64,000 nt of DNA from Lactifluus volemus (taxonomy: Eukaryota; Basidiomycota; Agaricomycetes; Russulales; Russulaceae): NCBI GenBank assembly GCA_022376515.1, contig WTXI01000012.1:248001-312000 (forward strand), written 5' to 3'. The position numbers and the translations under genes were made by a program. The notes beneath the pieces are model-generated. The model was not told the origin of the DNA. It saw only the letters and a program-made list of their open reading frames with translations, and searched no databases. Positions 55,725-64,000 of the stretch are shown in pieces (the stretch's first letter is position 1; every line of letters begins with the position of its first letter).

Positions 55725-56729
55725 TGCAGGATGGAATGGCGTAAAGAGCTGAAGACAATTGACGGCGTCTCAGACTGCCCCTAAGTTTGTGACCCGCAAT
55801 TCCCGACGCTGTAAGGTCAGCCGCGGCCGTGTTGCTGACCACAGGCTCGCAATCACATTTTCGTGCCACTTCCTGCCCCTCCCGACTGCTACCACCCACC
55901 GCCTCAAACACCCGGGGCTGTTCACACTACGTCAGGGTCGCTGGTGTCAGGTTGTGCTGGTATCGCCGTCGCGTTCATTCAAACGCCTGACACCAGCGAC
56001 TGGTGCTATCATCCCGAAATTATCGTCCGGACTCGCTCGGACTCCCCCCAAAAAATCGTGGGGAGCGTCCCTGGAATTAAAAACGGGGCTTAGAGTTGAG
56101 AATGAAGAGAGAACGAGTTCACGCGATGAGAAGAAGGGGAATGGGGCAAAATTTGACCTGGATTTCGAGATCATCGTTACGATCGTGCTGGAGGGGTCCC
56201 TCGAGCATTGGAGGAGCGTTGGGCCGTCTGGGGGGCTTCCCTGTCAGGTGTTTTCAGGTGCGTTACCCCCACTGTTTCTTTGTTCACTGGTGATACGAAT
56301 TTGTTGCTTATAGGACTCGGAATTCTTCCCTCGTGCTCGACACTACCCTCCCTGCAGACCCACTCCGCCTCGTCTGCGCCCATCCAGTCCGAACTCGATT
56401 TCGATAACGGTCACCACCGACTTCGTGGAAAGGTCACTCATGAAGAGAGCCGGTGTTCATTTCGAGGGTGTAGCATTGCCTCTTCAACTATCCTTGCCCC
56501 GGCTTTGCGGTGGGAAATCCGCAGCTGGTGGTGGTTGTGGATCAACGAGCCACGTCGCTGATTCGCATGTGGGCTTCGATTGAAGGTCTCAAGTTCATCT
56601 ATCAATTCTCAAAATCGCATTTATGTACATATATCTATTAGGCCATGTCACAACACCTTTTTCACCTTTGCTGCGGGCCTTACTAAATGTGCTTGTCGGG
56701 GGCCCGGGGCTTTCAGCGCCGGTCCGACA
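55725..56729. other. Crinkler upstream region and transporter 3' flank
   Basis: Sequence just upstream of the Crinkler start (catcctgcaatgtctgg context) is shared with copy A. 56381-56440 is the right copy of the 59 bp direct repeat. Frames at 56150-56560 may be a gene fragment around that repeat but are not recognised. Confidence 0.45.
56381..56440 (+). repeat. 59 bp direct repeat, right copy
   Basis: It is the partner of 52622-52680, in the same orientation, with one substitution (ggtcaccac versus ggtcgccac). Confidence 0.8.
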
Positions 56730-58501
56730 TCATCGTGCTTCTAGATCGTCCCCACTACCAGTGTTAAGAGTGACGCGTTGTAGCTGCTCAGACCCGGGAT
56801 TATGGGTCGGGGGAATAGCGGTTTTCCTTACCAACTGAGAGAGAGAAGGTCAGCACGGAGTAATACTGAGAGGAGAGAGAAGACAGTACGGAGATATAGA
56901 TAGCCGAGCTCATGATGATGACCGTCCCGCAGATCGAGAGTGCCGTAGGTGTAGTATGAAAAATGGCAAAATCGAACATAACAGCAAAGATAATCTAGCA
57001 CTAAACAATTTGTATATGCCAACTGCGTGAGGTGGGACACGTACTAAGGTATACAAAGCAACTGAACCACGCGAGGCTGTCTCCCGTTGGAACCCCAGTG
57101 CCAATAGTACCTTCGCAATTTTATAGTCGAGATCGGACAAGAAACGATAAGAGCATACCTGAGCGACTAAGCTAAATATGCCAATAAGAAGCATCAAAAC
57201 AAGCCACGAGACGCGTGTGGGTATCACCAGAGGAATCTTGAATATCATCATGCTGAGATGGAAGATATCAATGATAGTGTGGAAGCTAGCTGCGCTGCAG
57301 GACATACCTCATTGAAGAAAGCACTACACATTCTAAAGAGAAGTAAGCGAGAGCGTGAAGAGGGTGCGCCCGTTTTCCAATTGCGCGGAGGAGGGTGTCT
57401 GAGTTCAAATGACAGGATAAAGAGAGATACTAAGATAGCATAGAGTCTCACAACCACCGGCAGCCCCCAGGACGCCTATCAGACTTGCGCTATACAATAA
57501 TATGAGAAGAACGCCCGAGATGTGAGGCAATGTCGTGCTGACATGATGGATTGCATTCTTTTCCCTGGCGCAACAGCATCAAACAGATTCTCTTGGAGAC
57601 CACCGAATAGAAATTGAGGCCTGGCAATCATAATGACTCCAGAAAAGCTGGCAACTAACACCGCATAAGTTGCGATCACGATGAGAGCGGTCAACAAGCA
57701 TACAGCTAGCAAGTATTTCCTTGAGAGTGAGGGACTCCTTGAGAAATATTGCTCCTGAGAAGCCGGTGAGTATAGGTACAATAAACTTTATGACCATTGC
57801 ATCGGACAACGATAAATGTTGCAAGGAGAAGTAGACCCCAGCAAGTGAGATAAACCTGTGATGACGTTGAGGGCCATCCCACGAACGGAGAGCACGCGTG
57901 AAACATTACCCTGTAAAACCTCGAGACACCAGGAGTGTCCGGACACCCTTTGGACCAAGAAATGGGTCTGGGACGTTCCGCAAATACCTAATAGTAATTG
58001 GAAACAACACTTAGCCAGCGGTAAAGAGACACACATGTATGAGACTGAACAGATATACGTCATCACCTGGTAGTTTTGAGCACAGACATTGCGAGGGAAT
58101 AAGACACTCACCATCCGAATGAATATTAGCTGTATGTACAAGTAGATGTCCATTGAGCTCGGGGGTGTCGTCACCATCAGAACATGACACACCTCGAGGA
58201 TGGGTACCGGCTCATCCAGACTGTTGAGGAACTTCACGATGACATTTATACCAGAGACAAAGAACTGAGAGGTCACAACAAAGAACATGCCAGCGTTATT
58301 GTCGATGAATGAGGACATAGATGATCGTGCGGGAAGACGCTCTTCAGAAACGATCTGTCGAGATCCGAGTCCTTCAGTGTGTCCATGTTGCAGCAATGGC
58401 GATGTTTCATCGGCAGCAGCCAGCCCATCCGCATTTACAACGGAATTGGGTGAGTGCGTTCGAAGTGTTTCCGTGGTAGACAATTCGCGCGCTGGGGCCA
58501 T
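56730..58501 (-). CDS. EamA/SLC35G-type drug-metabolite transporter, copy 2
   Basis: It has the same twelve-exon plan as copy 1, including the 18-base microexon (LIFIRM) and the same phases, and reads through to TGA at 56730. Similarity to copy 1 extends through most introns, so the duplication is recent. Landmarks are FLNSLDEPVPILE, FLGPKGVRTLLVSRG, YFSLQHLSLSDAMVIKF, FSGAIFLKESLTLKEIL, FSGVIMIARPQFLFG and LLRAIGKRAHPLHALAYFS. The C-tail is shorter than in copy 1. It is likely functional. Confidence 0.82.
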
Positions 58502-59054
58502 AACGATGGAATACGGCAGATCACTGGTGCTTGACTCGTATGGAAGGCGTACAAAATTACGTAAATAGAAATTTCAGCCTCGTCAGTTGATCAGCCAATC
58601 ATAGTTCCTCTTGCCTTTTTTCGAGTCCTGGTTTCTGTGATGTCTATTGTGAATCAAGGTATTAACACGAAGGCGAGGTTGCTCCAGCCAGGCCAGAAGG
58701 GAATGGTTGAAGTTGAAGGACAAGTTAGGCGAACAAGTTTAATTTATCTCAGATCTCAGTACTGGTCCCGGCCCGGTCACCGGTTTCTCTCCTAACGCGG
58801 CGCACACTGGCATTATCCTCTTCTATCTCTTCCACTTAAAAATTTAGAAGTTTGTAGTTGTGTAGACTCTACGGAATATCGTCGGTCTATTCTTCTAACC
58901 AGATATTTCTCTGGAACCCCATCGATCTAGAGTCTACTAGAACCATCTACGCCTTATGAGACGACAAGACTTGGGGTAACAAGGACCCCGAAGGCTGCTG
59001 TAGTCCGTTAGCATCTGAGAAAAGATATGGAGATACGGGGTAGTTATTAAGTTA

Positions 59055-60811
59055 TTAAGGCTCTGAATCGTTACCGCAGTCAGGGGTCGTGAGCGCTGGC
59101 CGGTCAAGGATGGGGCTAGGGACTGGCTTGATAACGGTCTTCTTCGTTAGCTGAATCATAGTTAACATGAGACATCGTTGTGAAAAAGAAGGGATAGTAC
59201 TGTGGTGTAGACGGCCGAGCTCATGATGATAGCCGCCCCGGCGATCGAGGGTGCAGAGGGTGTAGTATGGAAAATAACAAACTCAAACAGAACAGCGAAC
59301 ACAATCTAGATAGTTGAGCTGGTTGCACGCGTCTGCAGGATACTAGGCGTAGAAAGACATACTGAAGTATAGACGGCAAGGGTACTGCGTGAGGCTGTCT
59401 CCCGTTGAAGACCCAGGGTTAAGAGTGTCTTCGCGAATTCAGATCAGAAGGGAAAGAAGGTAAATGGCGCACCAGTGCGATCAAGCCAAGAATACCGATG
59501 AGAAATAACATGACAAACCACAACACGCGCGTGGGTATCACTGGAGGCATCTTGAAGGCTATCATGCTAAGATGGGTGGCGTCAACTGTCCCTTCAAAAG
59601 GAAGGGAGGAACATACCCAATCGTAGAAAATATGACTGATTGTAAGGAGAAATATGCAAGCGAATGAAGCGAATGGGCCCGTTTGCCAATTGCACGGAGG
59701 AGGGTGTCTACGAGAAAGGAGCTAAGTGCATAGATCCAGGTAGCTGAAAGATGGCTCACAGGAACCAGTCGTTCCCAGGACACCAATGAGCGCAGCGCTA
59801 TAACATGGCATGTGAGAAAACATCTAGATAAAAGCTGTGATACTCCGAACACGACGGAGAACATTCTCTGCCAGGGCACCACCACCTCAGACAATTCGCC
59901 CTTGCGACTACCGAAAAGGGAACGTGGCCTTGCGATTAAAATAACACCAAAGAAGCTGCATACTAATACAGTACCATGTGAGTTGCAATAACAGTACTTA
60001 TAACCTGGGAAGACATACAACCAGCGCACATGTCCTTGAGAGACACGGTCTCCTTGAGAAATATGGCCCCCGAGAAGGCGGTGAGGATCGGCGCAAGGAA
60101 GGTCAACACTGTCGCATCTGACAATGACAAGTATTGCAGAGAGAAATACCCCCCGGAAAGACTGATGAACCTGGGATGACGATGAGGAGAGCCCGCAGTT
60201 CGCAGGACCAAACCTACCCAGAAATGCCCCGGAGTACTAGCAGTGCCCGAGCATCCTTCGGGCCAATCAACGGGTGCGGAACCTTTCGCAAGAACCTGAC
60301 AACAATTGGTAACATGGGTGGAATACGGCCAAGAAAGAGGCACACATGTATGCGACGGAGAGGATGTATGTCATGGCCTGATCACCTTCATCTTCAGCGT
60401 CCAAAAATACCATAGGTTGTCAAACTACTTGCCATTCTAACCCATATTTGCTGCACAGATCGACGTTTAACTGATTCAGGTGAAAGAATTACCCTTGGCT
60501 GCGCCACACACCTCGAGGATCGGCACAGGCTCATCCAGGTTGTTAATCCACTTGACAGATACGTTGATGGCAGAAAAGAAGAACTCAGAACCCGCCACAA
60601 GCAATAACCCGGCGTTCCTGTCAACGAATGCAGACGTCGATGATCGCCCCCTCTCCGAGACGGTTTCTTCCATTTGCGCGCTCCGGTGTTGGAGCAGTGT
60701 CGACGTCTCATCGGGAACAGGCATTGATAGGGCACCTCTAGAAGACATGTAATCAGAAGAGGAACTCGTTCCACAAGTTTTCGTGGCATCGATGGGGCTC
60801 GCGCTGGCCAT
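59055..60811 (-). CDS. EamA/SLC35G-type drug-metabolite transporter, copy 3
   Basis: It is the most diverged member of the array, with the same exon plan: N-tail from MASASPIDATKTC (ATG at 60811), NVSVKWINNLDEPVPILE, microexon QIWVRM, MTYILSVAYM, LIGPKDARALLVLRG, YFSLQYLSLSDATVLTFLAP, FLKETVSLKDMCAG, FFGVILIARPRSLFG, LLRAIGKRAHSLHSLAYFS and a Pro-rich C-tail ending at TAA (59055). The intron after the microexon begins GC (gcaagt) where copies 1 and 2 have GT. No frame break was found. Its sequence is closer to what I recall as the family norm, so it may be the founder of the array. Confidence 0.8.
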
Positions 60812-62280
60812 AAAGATGGTGGTCACCCAGCCGGAGCTTGCACGAACTGAGGCCTGAGGGTTCAAAACATTCAACAGCGTCTGGCGACTTCGAAAAATTT
60901 TTGACGACGAAATGCCGGTGCCACTGTAACGGATAGATGAATAAATAGAATTGTTGAATCAGGACATGACCGCTTGTCGTGTCACGGTCCAGGCCCGCAG
61001 TCGCCGCGACCACTACGCCGCTGTCCATGACAAAACCCTATTTGTACCGTACCAAAACCCCAGGAACCTGTTAGGCGGCCTTACTGAGGCAACCTTGGAG
61101 GCCTGGAGTTACACCAGTGATACTTCTGTTGTCCCCACCTAAATCTGAACCCCCTTCAATCAAGCCTGACCACCAGTCGCCATTCCATTTTCGCCCTCGC
61201 TTTCTGGACCAACCGAGCACGGTGTCGTGCCACTTCCACCAACGACAAGACCCATTCTTTTCCCCTTGCACCATCGGTTCAAACGCTTCGCTCACCCCGA
61301 CTTCTTGTACAGGTGTTTGGACGTCCCAGTTCGTGTTCATTTCCAGTCGGGTCCGTGAGCTTGCCCCGCATGGGAAATTGACGGCACCGTCCAACTTTTG
61401 AAGGAAATAGAAGACACGTAGCAAAGATAGGGGTCTTATGGAGTCGATGTGCGTCCTCAAATTGTCCCCAACTTTGGCCAATCCCGTATTTCAATCCCCG
61501 TAACCCACCTAAGGGATCGCCAAGAACTGACCGCTATCATCGAAGAAGAGCGTATTCGTCATCTTATATTCGGTATACGATGCACTTCATTGACGGCCAC
61601 GATTCCCGAATGTCTCTTAATTGGCCAACTTGGTCTTGACGGTGCCGTTGGCGCGATATTCAAAACCGAGTATTCAGCGCCTTCATTCGCAACGTAGTGG
61701 TGGCTGAAAGAAATCCCTGGTCAGTGCCCTCGAGAGATGGCGTCAGGCAACGGCAACATGTCCACGCCCAAAGTTCGATTCGTCCCCAGATGCAAAAGCT
61801 GTGTCACAGAAAGTTTGTATCTTTGTGCCGCTGACAGACCTTTCTGCCTCGCTCGTGAGAGGACTGTGAGTTTGTGGATGAGGACATAGCATGGTCATTA
61901 TAGCATCATCTGTATATATCGTAGAGGCATCGCCTTTTCAAGACCTACTCTGAGAAGCCCTCGTTTGGACAACTGCTCGTCAACTTGAATCTGGATTATC
62001 CATATCTTGTATTCTTTTGGCTTTCTACTGCGAAGAGCGCCCCCAGTACGGCTACCACGACTGTCATTTCTCTTGCAACACGCAAATTTTTGTCCTGCAA
62101 CAGCCTATCGCGCCTTGTTAGCAGATACCTCTTCTTTCTTGTCACTCTTGCACTGACGTCGGGACCTACCGCCGGGTCATAGTGGATCTCTCGCCCACCT
62201 CGGCATCGCACTTTCTGTTGTCCCTATCCCTTTTCCACACACACGCCCTCGATCGACTGTTAGGAGTACTAACAAGTTGC
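60812..62280. other. No recognised gene; weak frames only
   Basis: A 136-residue minus frame (61071-61481) overlaps a plus frame of 94 residues. A plus frame at 61449-61697 (ELTAIIEEERIRHLIFGIRC) has coding-like composition. None shows a known domain or a convincing splice plan, so none is called. Confidence 0.4.
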
Positions 62281-64000
62281 AAGTACCTTCACGTCCTAGA
62301 CCTAATTATTTCGTCCTACACTCTCAAGCGCGCATAGGGAGTGTCTTGTATTTTGTCGTTGGATGCAGTTCACTGAATCGTACTTTTTTTTTCTCACCCT
62401 CTCATTTTGTGAAGTCATTTGCGCCTATGGCCGGAATCAAGATTCAGAATCATTCACAAGGTGTTTGGTGATGCAATGATGCGATTTTCTCCCTCACGAT
62501 TACGTTTCTGTGATATGTCATTTGTAATATTCACTTTCGCAGTCTATTAGTGTTTAGGGACCTAATATAAGCCCAAAGTGCGTCTTGTTAAGCATCCGCA
62601 GTAATTGTTGATCCAATCCCTTTTTGTTCCCTCAGGTTTCAGTGAAGCTCCTGCATCATCAGGTACTAAGTGTGGCCACCCCATTTTCCGCCATTCTTCG
62701 TTGCGCAGTCTATCGGATCCTGTTCTTTGTTGTTCATTCACTTCATATACCACCACCCGGTCGTTGTTGCCTCAGGTTCTGCTGCAGCCGTCACATCTTT
62801 TTCTTTGTGGGTATGCTTTACCTGTCAACATACCAAGTTATTCTCTGGACACAGGGTGACTACAAGATGGAGATGATAAAACGGGTTTTGCTGATGTCAG
62901 TATCACCGATGGAGGTGAGCGTTTGGATGAAATTAGACTCGACACTAGCAATGAACTCTATTTACACTTGGCTTGGTGAACTGCATCAAAGTGCGCCACC
63001 CCACTGGATGAGATTTTACACGTGGGAACATGTTCCATAAATGGGAAATCTGGTACAACACCGAGCTGCGGTCCATAGATTCTTGAAATTTTTTTATCAG
63101 CATTTTTTCGGCCTTTATGTACCGGCCTTTGATCTCTTGAGAGGATCCGACCCTTTTCAACCCCCCACCATGGTCCCCCTTGTTGAGATTTACCAAACGC
63201 TCTCCGTTTGCTTTCATTCTTGTTCCACCTGATCGAAATGCTCCCGAAGTGACTCGCAGCTCTTCACAAGGACGCGCGTCCGTCTAGGCCAGCACTATGA
63301 CTCTTGCTTACGAGGCGCGCGGCTAGACCACATCTCATTTATTTATTCTCTGGCTTCCATTGGGGGTCTATCTGCGTCCCACCTTCCCGTCTGTCCCCGT
63401 CACCGGACCCTACCTAAGTAGCTGTCTTTACCCAGTCTGCACCGATGGCCTCCTTTTCTAGCAATATGAGTACTCACATTGTATCGTTTTCACGGCTTCA
63501 CGGGATAGTGGTTCTCGATATCTATTTGATGGCTGCCAAGTCATCTGAGGCTCGCCCTGCTCCTGTGGTTCTATGTTCCGTACCGCGCCATATCTCTGCC
63601 ACATAGGGTCCGCCCCTTTTCCGCGGTCAGCTGTCCATTTGCTACACCTATATGCGGGGCCTGGAGTGCAAGAGTGAACTTGCGTGTCGCGTCTCGCATG
63701 CACCTGTGCGCCTGCTCGGAAGGACCCGGGATACCCCCGGTTCGATTTCCGAACCAAGCTGCCTTGCGAAGCGCGGGAACACGTACTAGTCACTTCCCTC
63801 AAACGCCCCTGAACCATTCCGGCATATCGATCGTGGATACGAACATGCTGCGCACATTCCTGTACGTTATGGCGTACTTCCCACCCTTGCACACCGCCAC
63901 TTGAGGCTGTGCCGCCCTCGCAGATCTAACTCCTTTCTACCATCTCCTCCCGGTGCTGTGCACGGGCCACACAGATAGCGCAACAACTGTGAGCCGTACT
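62281..64000. other. No recognised gene to the window end
   Basis: Frames at 62605-63040 and 63458-63892 are open by chance or decayed; no domain seen. Several ttttctttctt-type pyrimidine runs occur on the plus strand. A gene continuing past 64000 cannot be excluded. Confidence 0.4.

Noticed and set aside
61071..61697. Frames of 82-136 residues near the right end
   Set aside because: Overlapping frames on opposite strands, no domain, and no splice sites that extend them convincingly.
1..64000. CRISPR arrays, bacterial operons, rRNA genes
   Set aside because: No regularly spaced direct repeats, no ribosome-binding-site-led gene strings and no rRNA-like sequence were seen; the window is eukaryotic.

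Overview
The window looks like nuclear DNA of a mushroom-forming basidiomycete (Agaricomycete type). Genes are split by many 47-104 bp GT-AG introns, with microexons of 16-18 bases. The families seen (a questin oxidase-like/AflY-like family, fungal Crinkler-type effectors, a DUF6533 membrane protein, an F-box protein, a DIL-ankyrin protein) are typical of that group. Reading frames were rebuilt by hand from splice sites; most of the genes below come out in frame from start to stop.

Layout. 0.7-2.4 kb: a repeat unit carrying two intron-containing tRNA-like genes and a broken secreted-protein gene. 3.1-5.7 kb: a divergent pair, an HAD-type phosphatase (minus) and an F-box protein (plus). 5.9-33.1 kb: an accessory region built from repeated modules. 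It holds three intact questin oxidase-like genes (5.9, 13.2, 31.3 kb), one 5'-truncated frameshifted copy (19.9 kb) and several remnants. These are interleaved with a family of tiny three-exon secreted peptides (8.8, 11.4 kb, a broken one at 28.8 kb). The region is interrupted by a frameshifted Crinkler-like gene (16.7 kb) and by a 4.27 kb element with terminal inverted repeats (21.5-25.8 kb) that carries a LINE fragment and a truncated DIL-ankyrin gene. 33.6-34.9 kb: a second copy of the tRNA-bearing repeat, with its two halves in swapped order. 35.6-37.4 kb: an intact beta-tubulin gene (minus), with a small tubulin fragment copied to 38.8 kb. 40.2-42.1 kb: an intact MFS transporter. 43.1-43.4 kb: a third intact member of the secreted peptide family (minus). 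47.4-49.2 kb: a DUF6533 membrane protein. 50.3-60.8 kb (minus): a tandem array of three intact SLC35G/EamA-type transporters, with an intact Crinkler-like gene, the inverted partner of the one at 16.7 kb, between the first and second. 60.8-64 kb: no gene I can defend.

How the parts relate. tub2, the HAD phosphatase, the F-box gene and the MFS carrier look like ordinary chromosomal genes. The rest is recently duplicated accessory material: enzyme genes, short secreted peptides, effector-like genes and transporters. The strongest candidate for something undescribed is the secreted peptide family: signal peptide, two tiny exons and a conserved C-terminal segment directly after a Lys-Arg pair. 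It has been duplicated together with questin oxidase-like genes. The other notable structures are the gene-capturing inverted-repeat element, for which this same window supplies an empty site, and the swapped-order tRNA repeat, for which a likely empty site is also present.
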